Notes: generated from the letters alone by a model not told the origin. A DNA stretch of 64,000 nucleotides from Lewinellaceae bacterium (GCA_016713985.1 JADJOD010000019.1:1-64000), one strand, 5' to 3'. Counted from the stretch's first letter, positions 46,374-56,060 are shown. Made by a program: numbers and translations.

Positions 46374-47750
46374 TTATCGGACAACGATTTTCCGGATCGT
46401 TTTTTGCCCGCTATTTGTCTGTATTTCAAACAAATAGAATCCGGCTGCAAGCGAAGCCGGAAGAATGATTTCTTTGGCGTTTCCGGAATGCCGGCCGCTC
46501 AGCGTCACCGTTCCGGCATTTCCGATCAGGCGATACACCCATTCCCCGGAATAGCCGTTCATTTGAACATGGAGTTTTCCGGCTGCCGGATTGGGGAACA
46601 CCGATACGTCGATGCCGGATTCCGGGGTCGTTGTTGCGACGGGTAAAACAAGTTTGAGCAACTGAAGCCCGTTTTGCATATCGCTGGAAATGATGGTTCC
46701 GGAAGGCAGCCAGGGGTAATTGCCCCAGTTGCCGCGGTACCTGTTATACTGGGCGTTTTCAGGGTGTGTATCATAACGACCAATCAAAACCGGTTGTGTG
46801 GGGTTCGAAATATCATACACCAGTAACCCGTCTTCATACTGCGAATCGAACAATAAATTCCCCTTGATGTACAGGTTGTGCGGGATGGGTTTAATCGGAC
46901 TGCCGGTCAGAAATGAATCGAGGAATATACCTGATATTTCCAATCCATCGGAGCCAAGATTTTGTAAATCAACGATATGTATCGGGCGACCGTCCGGCAA
47001 CTCCTCCGTAAAATAGGCGTAGGTACCTTCCGGATTCAGCCAGCTGTTGTGGTTGTAACCCACGGTAGTCAATTGTGCCAGCGTATCGGGGTGTAGAGGG
47101 TCGGTATAATCAAAAACATAATATCCTTCATAACCGGAAGAGGCGTAAATGGTGTCGTTGCGAACGTACGAATCGTGGATATAACCGCCCGCCAGCACGA
47201 TGTTGGATACAAAAACGGGTTTGTCGGGGTCCGCGCTGACATCCAGCACCAGCAGGCCGTCCTTTGCAATATTTGTCCCGTTCAGATAAATTCTTCCCGA
47301 TACGGTATCGAGCGTAATGGTATGCGCACTGCTGAAAAACTCAGCACTTCCATAGGTTTGGATCACCGTATCCGGCGCCTGCCGCATATCAAAAATTTTC
47401 AAGCCCTCGGCAGCATTGTCGGAAACGGAATAAATCCGGTTTTTATAGGATTTGAATTCACGCCACAAGGTATTGGCGCCGGCAAATTGCCCGATCAGGT
47501 CGGGATGGGCCGGGTCCGTAATGTCGAAAAACAATACGTGGGAGGCGCCGCCCAGGACGGCATATTCGCGGCCGTCCAGCGCAAGACCCCAACATCCGCT
47601 GTACTGAGCGCTTACCTGTAAGTCATTGGTATAGGCAAGCGGCAACGAATCGACATCCCAGCGCGACAGACGGGTCATATTTAACGAATCCTGCGCCTCC
47701 AGCAACCCGGATGTTTGCAGACAAAACAATAACAAAACGGCGTATTTCAT
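46374..47750 (-). CDS. LVIVD-repeat secreted protein with T9SS sorting domain (choice-of-anchor B type)
   Basis: A 458-aa protein, start MKYAVLLLFCLQTSGLLEAQ at 47750 (signal peptide). It has five LVIVD-type beta-propeller repeats: VLFFDITDPAHPDLIGQFAG, LLVLDVSADPDKPVF, YYVFDYTDPLHPDTLAQL, IHIVDLQNL and LLVYDISNPTQPVLIGRY. The family hallmark NWGNYPWLPSGTIISSDMQ precedes a T9SS type A sorting domain (VFPNPAAGKLHVQMNG ... GFYLFEIQTNSG ... IRKIVVR). It is probably an exported T9SS substrate; it sits between porU2 and porV2 on the opposite strand. Confidence 0.88.
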   Translation of the reverse strand: MKYAVLLLFCLQTSGLLEAQDSLNMTRLSRWDVDSLPLAYTNDLQVSAQYSGCWGLALDGREYAVLGGASHVLFFDITDPAHPDLIGQFAGANTLWREFKSYKNRIYSVSDNAAEGLKIFDMRQAPDTVIQTYGSAEFFSSAHTITLDTVSGRIYLNGTNIAKDGLLVLDVSADPDKPVFVSNIVLAGGYIHDSYVRNDTIYASSGYEGYYVFDYTDPLHPDTLAQLTTVGYNHNSWLNPEGTYAYFTEELPDGRPIHIVDLQNLGSDGLEISGIFLDSFLTGSPIKPIPHNLYIKGNLLFDSQYEDGLLVYDISNPTQPVLIGRYDTHPENAQYNRYRGNWGNYPWLPSGTIISSDMQNGLQLLKLVLPVATTTPESGIDVSVFPNPAAGKLHVQMNGYSGEWVYRLIGNAGTVTLSGRHSGNAKEIILPASLAAGFYLFEIQTNSGQKTIRKIVVR

Positions 47751-47774
47751 AAAACAAAAAGACAAAGAGTTTCA

Positions 47775-47802
47775 TTGACAGGGTGCGACATCCCTATTTT
47801 TG
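47775..47802 (+). promoter_or_regulatory. Bacteroidota-type promoter of the porV2-like gene
   Basis: TTG (47775-47777), 17 bp, TATTTTTG (47795-47802), matching TTG / TAnnTTTG. It predicts a start near 47809 and a ~66-nt leader before the ATG at 47875. Confidence 0.55.
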
Positions 47803-47874
47803 CCGGCGCAGGCAACCGGGGCCCGGCGCTGAACGTCATTCGCCGGAATTTCTGCCGCACGAAAGTAGAGTATT

Positions 47875-48969
47875 ATGAAAAAACAACTCCCTCTTATCTG
47901 CCTTTTGCTCCTTACGAGCATACAAACGACCCTTTCACAAAAATACAGCAACGAATTTCTGGCTATTGGCGTTGGCGCGCGTGCACACGGCATGTCGGGC
48001 GCGCAAACCGCTATCGTAAGCGACATTACGTCGGCTTACTGGAACCCGGCCGGCTTAACTGAAATTAACGCCCCGTTCCAGGTATCCGCCATGCACGCGG
48101 AGTGGTTTGCAGGAGTAGGGCAATACGATTACCTCAGTTTTGGCAAATCGCTGAACAAGGACCACAAGTCTTTCCTTGCGTTCTCCCTGATCCGGCTTGG
48201 GATCGATAATATTCCTTACACCATCAATCTCGTAAATACTGACGGGTCAATTAATTACGACAACGTGACCGAGTTTTCGGCTGCGGACTACGCCCTGTTT
48301 GGCAGTTACGCCCGCAAATTGAAAAACCCCGCTTTTTCGGTCGGCGGTTCCGTCAAAGTGGTGCGCCGGGTCATCGGCTCCATTGGCAGCGCCTGGGGGT
48401 TCGGCGCCGACGCGGGTGTTCAATACCGCAAAGGAAACCTGATGCTGGGTGTAACGGGGCGCGATCTGACGACGACCTTCAATGCTTGGTCGTTCAACCT
48501 AACTGACCGCGAAAAAGCCGTATTCGACTCAACGCAGAACGAGATACCCGTCAGCAATACGGAAATCACAAAACCCCGTTTTGTACTGGGCGGCGCGTAT
48601 AAAATCCGTGTGAGCCCAAAAATCACGCTACTGCCCGCTCTCGACTTCGAATGGACGACCGATGGACAGCGCAACGTGCTTATCAGTTCAAAATCTTTCA
48701 ACATCGACCCGCACTTTGGCCTTGAAACGGACTACGACGGGTTTGTTCAACTCCGCCTGGGCGTTGCCAATTTTCAGCGGGTAAAGGACGATTTCGACCC
48801 GGAAAAAGAATCATTGACCTTCCAGCCCAATTTCGGCGTGGGCATCCGGCTCGGCCGTCTGCAATTAGACTACGCATTGACGGACATCGGCAACGTGTCG
48901 CAGGTGAATTATTCCCACATTTTTTCGCTGAAACTGGATTTTAAGGAGCGCAAATCGACTCCGGAATAG
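47875..48969 (+). CDS. porV2: PorV family T9SS outer-membrane protein (PorV2-like)
   Basis: A 364-aa beta-barrel with signal peptide (LICLLLLTSIQTTLSQ). PorV hallmarks: KYSNEFLAIGVGARAHGMSG, SAYWNPAGLTEI, HAEWFAGVGQYDYLSFG, ATALIGIDNIPY-like IRLGIDNIPYTINL, and a C-terminal barrel strand ending LKLDFKERKS. PorV is the shuttle that carries T9SS cargo from the translocon to the PorU sortase. The proximity of porU2 favours PorV2 over PorQ or PorV proper. Confidence 0.82.
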   Translation: MKKQLPLICLLLLTSIQTTLSQKYSNEFLAIGVGARAHGMSGAQTAIVSDITSAYWNPAGLTEINAPFQVSAMHAEWFAGVGQYDYLSFGKSLNKDHKSFLAFSLIRLGIDNIPYTINLVNTDGSINYDNVTEFSAADYALFGSYARKLKNPAFSVGGSVKVVRRVIGSIGSAWGFGADAGVQYRKGNLMLGVTGRDLTTTFNAWSFNLTDREKAVFDSTQNEIPVSNTEITKPRFVLGGAYKIRVSPKITLLPALDFEWTTDGQRNVLISSKSFNIDPHFGLETDYDGFVQLRLGVANFQRVKDDFDPEKESLTFQPNFGVGIRLGRLQLDYALTDIGNVSQVNYSHIFSLKLDFKERKSTPE

Positions 48970-49011
48970 ATCGCTTCCGGTTGTACAGGCAAATTTTTTT
49001 TCCCGTTCCCT

Positions 49012-49040
49012 TGTCTCGTATCAAAGCGGACGTATATTTG
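49012..49040 (+). promoter_or_regulatory. Bacteroidota-type promoter in the GH1 leader
   Basis: TTG at 49012-49014, 18-bp spacer, TATATTTG at 49033-49040, a full match to TAnnTTTG. It may serve the GH1 gene or a short leader RNA ending at the hairpin near 49270. Confidence 0.6.
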
Positions 49041-49238
49041 CCGCTACATCTTTCCTTTTATTCCGGGTCAATCGACCGTTTTTACACTCCCAACCGAGTT
49101 TTCTCCCGATTTTAAAGTACGTTTAATCTGACCGCAATTTTCCGTAGACTTGGTTACATGTTGTGGTGTTGGCGTAGTGTGCCCATTCGGGCGCCCGAAC
49201 CCACCGCTCCATATTTTGTATCATTATAATCTCATGGT

Positions 49239-49277
49239 TGCCCCTCCGGTTAGGCTCGCGGTGAGGGGCATTTTTTT
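49239..49277 (+). terminator. Terminator-like hairpin within the GH1 leader
   Basis: An 8-bp stem TGCCCCTC/GAGGGGCA (49239-49246 / 49263-49270) with a 16-nt loop and T7 directly after. It lies 114 bp before the GH1 start, downstream of the promoter at 49012-49040. Confidence 0.6.
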
Positions 49278-49390
49278 CCATAAATTGGTTCGCTTCGGCG
49301 GACCTTTTTTGTTTTTCGCCAAATACATTGGCAAACTGCGCCAGGCCAGTTATTTTTCGCCTTCGGCAATATCAAAAGCCGGTTAAAATC

Positions 49391-50569
49391 ATGAACCTGA
49401 AATTTCCGGATGGTTTTGTGTGGGGCACCTCAACCGCTGCCGCCCAGGTGGAAACGGCCACCAACCACCCCTGGCGCGGATTAAGGGCCAAAGACGGCTA
49501 CGTGTTCGAACGAACGACTGACCACGAAAAGCACCGCCTGGAAGATGCAGAGAACATCCTTCGTTTCGGCAGTATTTACCGCTGTGGTGTCGACTGGTGC
49601 CGCCTCCAGGATGCGCCTTACGCCAAATTTGACAAAAAAGTTGTTGAAGAATACCTCGCCTTGTTCGAAATCCTGCAAAAAAACGGGACAGGGTTGATGT
49701 TTGTACTGCATCACTTCAGCCACCCCAACTGGTTCGAGGAACGCGGCGGGTGGACCAAAGAAGAGAACATACCGCTTTATCTCGATTATGTCCGGCAATG
49801 CATCAAACACTTCGGGCCGTACACGCGCTATTGGAACACCTTCAACGAACCGAATGTGTACGCCATGAATGCTTTTATCCTGGGCAACTTTCCACCGCGA
49901 AAAAAGGGCAGATATTTTACGGCAAACCGGGTTTTGGACAATATGGGAAAGGCGCACGAGATCGCGGTAACTATGATCCGCGAAAAATCGGACGCCCCGG
50001 TCGGTATTTCCCTGAACACCGCCTGTTTTGAAGGCGCCAACCCGGCCGGATCGCTGGTTGCGGCCTTTGTGCGCTGGTGGTTTCACAACCGGGCAGCCCG
50101 GCCGTTTAAAAAATGCCAGTTCTGGGGATTGAGTTATTATGCCTATATGTTGTTCGATCCATTCCCTGTCGACGCAATCGGGCGGGTGGAAGAGTTGGAT
50201 AAAAGAGGCATCCCACACGACAAAATGTGGGGGTACAAACCGGAGGGATTGGGCCAGGTTTTGCGGCATTTTTACAAAAAATACGGCAAACCCATCATCA
50301 TCACGGAAAACGGGATTTGCACGGACCATCCCAAGCAGCGTATAGCCGCCATAAAAGATTACCTCAAAGTCTGCCACGATGCCATTCAGGACGGTGTGGA
50401 TTTGCGCGGCTACATCCACTGGAGCACTTGGGACAACTTCGAATGGCATTTGGGGCCCACGTACCGGTTTGGCCTGGTAAGGGTCAACCTGGAGACCATG
50501 CAACGTGAAATGACCTCTGCCGGCCTTTTTTACGAAGAAGTCGCTCAACACAACAGCATAAATATTTGA
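49391..50569 (+). CDS. Family 1 glycoside hydrolase
   Basis: A 392-aa cytoplasmic enzyme; ATG at 49391 (MNLKFPDGFVWGTSTAAAQV) is the family start. Catalytic acid/base Glu153 is in NTFNEPNVYA and nucleophile Glu306 in PIIITENGIC; the HHFSHPNWF and STWDNFEWHLGPTYRFGLVR motifs complete the GH1 signature. It is probably a beta-glucosidase-type enzyme. At 392 aa it is somewhat short for GH1 (about 450), with compact loops but no missing core motif. It is followed by the beta-barrel gene after 13 bp. Confidence 0.93.
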   Translation: MNLKFPDGFVWGTSTAAAQVETATNHPWRGLRAKDGYVFERTTDHEKHRLEDAENILRFGSIYRCGVDWCRLQDAPYAKFDKKVVEEYLALFEILQKNGTGLMFVLHHFSHPNWFEERGGWTKEENIPLYLDYVRQCIKHFGPYTRYWNTFNEPNVYAMNAFILGNFPPRKKGRYFTANRVLDNMGKAHEIAVTMIREKSDAPVGISLNTACFEGANPAGSLVAAFVRWWFHNRAARPFKKCQFWGLSYYAYMLFDPFPVDAIGRVEELDKRGIPHDKMWGYKPEGLGQVLRHFYKKYGKPIIITENGICTDHPKQRIAAIKDYLKVCHDAIQDGVDLRGYIHWSTWDNFEWHLGPTYRFGLVRVNLETMQREMTSAGLFYEEVAQHNSINI

Positions 50570-50582
50570 AATAAAAACCCTT

Positions 50583-51395
50583 ATGCGTTTTACAATCTTT
50601 TTCTGTTTCGTTATTTCTTCTTACGGGGCTGTTGCTCAGGTCTTTATGCGCCCGTTCGACAATGCGGCCGCGCTGTCGCTCGGCGGAGCCACGATTGCTT
50701 ACCCCGGTATGGAAACGGGGCTTGGCAATGAAGCCCTGGCGGGCTTTGCAGACAGGGCCGGCATTTACCTGGGTTCGGCCATACCCTACGGCATCGACGG
50801 CTGGCAAAGCGCACAATTGCAGGGTGTGATCAAAATTGACCGGAACAACGGCATCGGGATCGGGCTGTCGCATTCGGGCATCGAGGCCTACAAAGAGCAG
50901 CGATACGGCCTGGTTTACGGCCGCCGTTTGGGCGAAAAAATCTACCTCGGCGGAAGTGCCGATCTGCTGCGGGTGAATGCGGCAGAATACGGCTCGGCGT
51001 CCGGTTTTAATATTGGCATCGGAATATTGGCCAACCCTTTGCCGGGTCTGTGGCTCGGCGTACGTATCCGGAACCCGGTACAGCAAAAAATCGGCGAACA
51101 AGCGCCGTCGAACGAAGTAAGTATCGGGGCTGCCTGGAGAGCATCTCCCATCCTGATCCTCCTGGTGGAAACGGAAAAAAAACTCGAACGGCCGACACAA
51201 ATCAAGGCAGGAGTGGAATACCGGCCGTTGCCCATACTGATCCTTCGCGCCGGAATGCGCACAGGCGGCACCGCCAGGATCGGTTTCGGCGCCGCCATTC
51301 GCCTGAAAAACGGCTTCGGTATGGACCTCGGCAGCGAATGGCATCCCAGTCTGGGACTCACACCGGCTGCCATGTTTGTTTGGAGAAAGCCGTGA
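50583..51395 (+). CDS. PorV/UPF0164-like outer-membrane beta-barrel protein
   Basis: A 270-aa protein with signal peptide (MRFTIFFCFVISSYGAVAQ). AAALSLGGATIAYPGMETGLGNEALAG resembles the PorV N-terminal helix region, followed by amphipathic strands (YGLVYGRRLGEKIYLGGSA, IGAAWRASPILILLVE, QIKAGVEYRPLPILILRAG) and a final strand ending in WRKP. Smaller than PorV (about 380 aa); it may be a PorV-like or generic barrel. 13 bp after the GH1 gene. Confidence 0.7.
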   Translation: MRFTIFFCFVISSYGAVAQVFMRPFDNAAALSLGGATIAYPGMETGLGNEALAGFADRAGIYLGSAIPYGIDGWQSAQLQGVIKIDRNNGIGIGLSHSGIEAYKEQRYGLVYGRRLGEKIYLGGSADLLRVNAAEYGSASGFNIGIGILANPLPGLWLGVRIRNPVQQKIGEQAPSNEVSIGAAWRASPILILLVETEKKLERPTQIKAGVEYRPLPILILRAGMRTGGTARIGFGAAIRLKNGFGMDLGSEWHPSLGLTPAAMFVWRKP

Positions 51396-51459
51396 TTTTT
51401 CATCGAAAACATCAACCTTTGCGCCGCCTTATTCAAAAAAAACGTTCAAATCTGATTTT

Positions 51460-52348
51460 ATGAAAAATATCACGGTTATTGGCGGCGGCACCATGGGCAA
51501 CGGAATCGCCCACGTTTTTGCCCAAAATGGCTTTGAAGTAACCCTGGTCGACGTAGCATCCGGAGCTTTAGACAAAGCATTGACCACGATCAGCAACAAC
51601 TTGGATCGCCAGGTAAAAAAAGGGACACTTACCGAGGAAAACAAAGCCGCCACGCTTCGCCGGATACATCCCATGACCGACCTGAAAACCGGAGTGGCCG
51701 GCGCCGATCTTGTGGTGGAAGCCGCCACCGAAAATGCCGACCTGAAACTTCGCATTTTTGCCGAAATCGACCGTCATGCGCCCTCCGGCGCTATCCTGGC
51801 TACCAATACCTCCAGCATCAGTATCACACGTATTGCGGCAGCCACACAAAGGCCGGCACAGGTGATCGGCATGCACTTTATGAACCCGGTGCCGGTGATG
51901 AAACTGGTCGAGGTGATCCGTGGATACGCTACCACCGATGCAGTATGCGGGTACATCATGTCCTTGTCGAAACAATTGGATAAAATTCCCGTGGAAGTGA
52001 ATGATTATCCGGGATTTGTGGCCAACCGTATTCTGATGCCGATGCTCAACGAGGCTATCTGCAGTTTGTAAGGAAGGGGTAAGCGGCGTGGAAGAAATTG
52101 ACACGGTGATGAAATTGGGCATGGCGCACCCGATGGGACCGCTCCAGTTGGCTGATTTTATCGGACTCGATGTATGCCTGTCCATTCTCCGCGTACTACA
52201 GGATGGATTTGGAAACCCGAAGTATGCGCCTTGTCCGCTGCTGGTAAACATGGTTGCCGCAGGCCAACTCGGGGTCAAAAACGGTGAAGGCTTCTACACC
52301 TATACACCGGGGTCCAAAGAATTGGTGGTAGCGGAGCGTTTCAGGTAA
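51460..52348 (+). CDS. 3-hydroxyacyl-CoA (3-hydroxybutyryl-CoA) dehydrogenase, frameshifted
   Basis: About 295 aa when repaired. Start MKNITVIGGGTMGNGIAHVF (NAD-binding GxGxxG). Catalytic region: AILATNTSSISITRIA and IGMHFMNPVPVMKLVEVI (catalytic His). The frame stops after NRILMPMLNEAICSL; the remainder continues in another frame as KEGVSGVEEIDTVMKLG and AHPMGPLQLADFIGLDV. A net one-base change between about 52055 and 52075 separates them. It acts in beta-oxidation or butanoate metabolism. The gene converges on the CotH gene across a hairpin that includes its stop codon. Confidence 0.88.
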
Positions 52349-52358
52349 AACGCTCCGC
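52331..52358. terminator. Bidirectional terminator between 3HAD and CotH genes
   Basis: An 11-bp perfect stem GCGGAGCGTTT (52331-52341) / AAACGCTCCGC (52348-52358), 6-nt loop. The stop codon of the dehydrogenase (52346-52348) lies in the loop and stem, and the CotH stop begins at the far edge. TATTTTG follows on the plus strand. Confidence 0.6.
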
Positions 52359-53947
52359 TATTTTGCTTCAAAATACACCTTCGAAGCCCGTTCGGGCAAG
52401 GTAGCCGCACCTTCTTCACCTTCTGCCAGAATGTAGTAGTGCGCGATTTTTCCGGCCGGTATTTTAGCCGTAAAAATACCGTCACCAGCCGTTGTGTCGC
52501 CGTTGGCGCCGTCGTCGTACATCAGGAGGCGGGTAAATGCGAACATCTTGTTTTGCCGGTACATCAACCATCCTTTTGTCGCGCCGCTAAGTTTTGCGGT
52601 CACCTTCACCTCGGCGCCTTCCTTCGTATGTTTGGCGTCGGCGATAAGGGGTTGCGCCTTGTTCATCAGCGGATGTTTTAAGAGCCACTGCGTTCTTTTT
52701 TCCATCAATTGACGCAGACCGATCACATGATCCGGCCCGGAAGCCATTGTTTTATCCAGGGAATTCTGGAAGTCGGCGTAACTGTACAATTTCAGGGTAT
52801 CGAGTTTAACCCACGGATCAATATCCTTCATCATGGCCTGGGCCCTGGTCATACACTCGCCGTTTTTGAGGTATTCATTGGCGATGGTACGCAGGTGTGC
52901 GAGGTAAATTTTACGGTACAACGGAATCCGGAGCAATTTGGAAATCAGCGGCCTTTTTGCGTTGTCAATTTCTGCAAGCGGCTGATATTGAATAATTTCG
53001 GCGTCTTTCATTTCCTCAAAACTGAAATTGCGGCGCCAGCCGCCAAATGCCATATTGAGGTCCCAGATCAGGGGATGACAAACTCCCGTCGTATCGGTCC
53101 AGAGATAATAGTTGTGGGACAAAGAGCCGTTGTAACTGTCTAAGTTGACGATCGCGTTGTTGAGGGCGAGCATCCACAATGTTTGGTCGACATCAAGTAC
53201 GGATTCTATCTTCTCGGGGGCTTTGTTCAGGGTTTTGATGAGTTGCAGCAGGTATTTCCAGGCGCCCGGATCATCGACCTCGTAGAACGCGTCGTAACAG
53301 CCGAAATTATCGTTGAGATAAACCAGGGAGGCGTTTTCACCACGCGGACAGCCGGTTTGACTGCGCACACGTTTCCAGTTGTCCGGGTCGCATTTGATGA
53401 TATACCCGGCTGCGGTACCGAACTGTTTTTCAAGGAAGGTGGCGTCAATAGATTCCGTATTGATGTAAACCCCGTAATAAACGTTGTTGATGTACAATTT
53501 GGTAAAATTGCACAACGGGCCCGGCATGTACTGGCGTACCATTTCGTAAGCCAGCGGATCGCGCACAAAACTCGGATCCAGAAAGGCATTTGACAGTTTT
53601 ATCGTCCGGTGTCCGCCCGGCATTTTCTGCGACTTGACTTTGTAGTCGAGTTTGATATTAAAAGGCAACTTTTTGTACGTCTCATTCCGGGTGCGGAAAT
53701 AAGAGCTGTTGCCTTTATACCGTATGCCGACGCTGTCATACCGGGTGCCATTCACCCAGGTTGTACCGGTGATCCTTGCCTCCCCGTTGGCTTTTTTCAG
53801 GGAATCAAGCTTGAAATCCCAGTTTTTGTGCGGGATTTCTATACGAACTTCCTGCATGGCGGCGCCATAAAAATCCTGGGCCGAAAGGGTATTGACAGCA
53901 AAAACAAATGCGAGTAAAAAAACGGGCGGAAACTGGAGGGTTTTCAT
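52358..53947 (-). CDS. CotH kinase family protein (copy 1)
   Basis: A 529-aa exported protein (signal MKTLQFPPVFLLAFVFAVNTL). It has the CotH atypical kinase core: YKGNSSYFRTRNETYKKLPF, RTIKLSNAFLDPSFVRDPLA, YGVYINTESIDATFLEKQFG, DVDQTLWMLALNNAIVNLDS and CHPLIWDLNMAFGGWR (the DxN/DLN metal motif). The C-terminus has a beta domain (LMYDDGANGDTTAGDGIFTA). In CotH families secreted proteins are phosphorylated; the target here is unknown. It lies 12 bp after copy 2 and is paralogous to it. Confidence 0.88.
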   Translation of the reverse strand: MKTLQFPPVFLLAFVFAVNTLSAQDFYGAAMQEVRIEIPHKNWDFKLDSLKKANGEARITGTTWVNGTRYDSVGIRYKGNSSYFRTRNETYKKLPFNIKLDYKVKSQKMPGGHRTIKLSNAFLDPSFVRDPLAYEMVRQYMPGPLCNFTKLYINNVYYGVYINTESIDATFLEKQFGTAAGYIIKCDPDNWKRVRSQTGCPRGENASLVYLNDNFGCYDAFYEVDDPGAWKYLLQLIKTLNKAPEKIESVLDVDQTLWMLALNNAIVNLDSYNGSLSHNYYLWTDTTGVCHPLIWDLNMAFGGWRRNFSFEEMKDAEIIQYQPLAEIDNAKRPLISKLLRIPLYRKIYLAHLRTIANEYLKNGECMTRAQAMMKDIDPWVKLDTLKLYSYADFQNSLDKTMASGPDHVIGLRQLMEKRTQWLLKHPLMNKAQPLIADAKHTKEGAEVKVTAKLSGATKGWLMYRQNKMFAFTRLLMYDDGANGDTTAGDGIFTAKIPAGKIAHYYILAEGEEGAATLPERASKVYFEAK

Positions 53948-53959
53948 ACGAACGGCTGC

Positions 53960-55571
53960 TTATTTATTCAGGTCGCTTAATTTAATGCTGTAGGGCTTGC
54001 TGAAATAAGTTTGCGGGGCAAAAGCGACCGAACCGGCATTTTCCGCAACAATATAGTAAGACAGCACGGAGTCGAGCCCTTTCCCTTCAATCGTCGCGGC
54101 AAATGATTTGGTGCCGGAAGGCATGTTTCCTGCCGGCTCTTCACCCATTAGCATCGAGGCGTACGGTTCGTTGTCGCTGAAACGATAGTACAGCATCATT
54201 TTCTGCGGGAAACGGTCCGCTTTTGCAGCGATGCGGAAATCGGTCAGTTTTTGGTTTTCAAACTTCCCGCGGCCCTGCACGTTCACGTCGGTGATCGCCG
54301 GCGCCAAAATCGTCAATTCCGGATGATCCTTCAGGTAGCGCACCCGTTTTGTCATGAGTTCGACGATACCGGGTATTTTACTTTTTCTGCCGATGGTCTC
54401 CCTGAGACTGCGCTGAAAATCGTCGAGGCTGTACAATTTGTTCTTGTCGTCATTAAACGGAATAACGATCATGCCCTGCAGTTCCTGGGCGCGTTTTTCA
54501 TAGGCGCCGCTGCTGAAGTTGTCCTCCACGATTTGTTTGATGTGGGAGAGGTACATTTTTTTGTACAGGGGGTCTTTGAGCAGTTGACTGATCAGCGGCT
54601 TGTACGGGTTGTCGGCATGAAGCAGCGGATCGAGGTTTTGAAGTCCCTTGAGTTCCAGGTCACTGCCCTTGCCTGTATTTTTATAACTGCCAAAAGCCAG
54701 ATTCAGGTCCCAATGAATGGGCTGGAACCGGCCGTTGTTGTCGCGATAGAGGTAGTAGTTGACGCTGTGGTTGCCGGAATAACTGCTCAAATTAACCATG
54801 ACATTGTTCAGTGCCAGCATCCAGAGCGTGTGGTCCACGTCGAGCATCCGTTCGATTTTGGACGGATCGTTGCTGAGCAGGCGGGTCAGTTCCTGCAATT
54901 CTGCCCAACCTGCCGCCGAGTTCATTTCAAAGTTTCCTTTGTAACAGTCCAGGTTGTCCTCATATTCCAGCGAACCGAAGATATTCTGCTTGCAGGTAGC
55001 CGGCACCTCCGGCTTGTAGTCCACGCCGGCTTTAAAAAAGGCATTTTCCCCGGTACCAAAATTCTTTTTCAGAAATTCCTTGTCCACACTTTCGACGTTG
55101 ATAAACACCCCGACGTACTCGTCGTTGACGTACAATTTGCTATAACAAGCCTGGGAAGCCGGCATATATTTTCCGGCAATTTCAAAACAAAACCTCGCGT
55201 ACAAGACTGGGGTCGCGCAACGCGGAAGAAAGTTTGAGGGACGTATATCCCTGGTGGTTTTGGTCCGCGACGGTATTATTGAGCCTGATAGTCAATGGAT
55301 TGCGCTTGAGCCCCAATTGATAGGATTTGTCGCCGCGGAAACGAACGCCCGCGCCATCGTATCGAATGCCGTCCACGGTAACGGAGGCCGTCATCATGCC
55401 CATCCCGTAAATACGCATGGAATCGAGGGCGTCCACCCAATTTTTTGACGGAAGGGTAAGCCGGATCTCTCCAATACTTTTTTTATCGAAAAGCGGCCGC
55501 GCCACCTTGGTGCCTTGTGCAGAAATCGCCAGCGGAATAACGGTTAACAGGGCAAAAAGAAAATTCTTCAT
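53960..55571 (-). CDS. CotH kinase family protein (copy 2), frameshifted
   Basis: Start MKNFLFALLTVIPLAISAQG at 55571 (signal peptide). The frame breaks after RDPSLVREVLF; the next frame continues FCFEIAGKYMPASQACYSKL. Aligned with copy 1 (VRDPLAYEM), two bases (TG of GTG) appear lost at ~55190, or one added. Repaired length ~537 aa. Core motifs: VRFRGDKSYQLGLKRNPLTI, VDHTLWMLALNNVMVNLSS and FQPIHWDLNLAFGSYKN. Tandem with copy 1 (12 bp gap), probably by duplication. Confidence 0.85.
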
Positions 55572-55730
55572 GGTAAACTGCTTTCTGGTTTGAAAGTGAG
55601 TGTCTTGAAAACGGGTGCAATGATACAAAAAGGTCAATATGCGGCAGAAAGGTAAAATACGCTTCCTTTTCAGCCCGAAATTTAAAGTGCTTTCCGGGGA
55701 ACGCAAAGGTCACAATTAAGATGAAACGGA

Positions 55731-56012
55731 TTAAATAATTTCTTCAAATATGGCGCCCTGGCCTACCGGAAACACCCTTGCGAAGGCAGACATCCGGTTT
55801 TGGTGCATGGCGCGGAATTGTGCAAGCACTTGCTGGATGAAATTTTCATCGATCAGCAATTGTACGGACTCCAGTGAGTTGATCCTTTCGTCCATTTCCA
55901 GTTTATAGGTTTGTTCATACAAGGGATTCTCCAGTTTAACACTGATGCGGTTCTCCATTTTGAATACCGTAATTTTTATTTCCGGGTGTTCGATATGACC
56001 GATGATTCGCAT
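55731..56012 (-). CDS. Small conserved protein of unknown function
   Basis: A 93-aa protein, MRIIGHIEHPEIKITVFKME..., with NRISVKLENPLYEQTYKLEM and ARVFPVGQGAIFEEII. Codon use is like the neighbours and no signal or membrane segment is present. It lies 48 bp after the aquaporin stop on the same strand. Confidence 0.6.
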   Translation of the reverse strand: MRIIGHIEHPEIKITVFKMENRISVKLENPLYEQTYKLEMDERINSLESVQLLIDENFIQQVLAQFRAMHQNRMSAFARVFPVGQGAIFEEII

Positions 56013-56060
56013 GTTTTTTCGCGCTTAGTCCGGTGTTGAAAGATGAAAAGGGTGGTGCGG

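Larger units (their letters stand above)
48970..49390 (+). other. 421-bp intergenic stretch, probably the leader of the GH1 gene
   Basis: No gene is visible. A promoter-like pair TTG (49012-49014) and TATATTTG (49033-49040, 18-bp spacer) predicts a start near 49047, ~340 nt before the GH1 ATG. Within it are a 14-bp palindrome TTCGGGCGCCCGAA (49186-49199) and a terminator-like hairpin, TGCCCCTC (49239-49246) with GAGGGGCA (49263-49270) followed by T7. The layout suggests an attenuated leader or a small RNA; no known riboswitch was recognised. Confidence 0.5.

Noticed and set aside
49047..49277. 6S RNA, RNase P RNA or tmRNA in the GH1 leader
   Set aside because: No complementary ends or conserved core elements of these RNAs were found.
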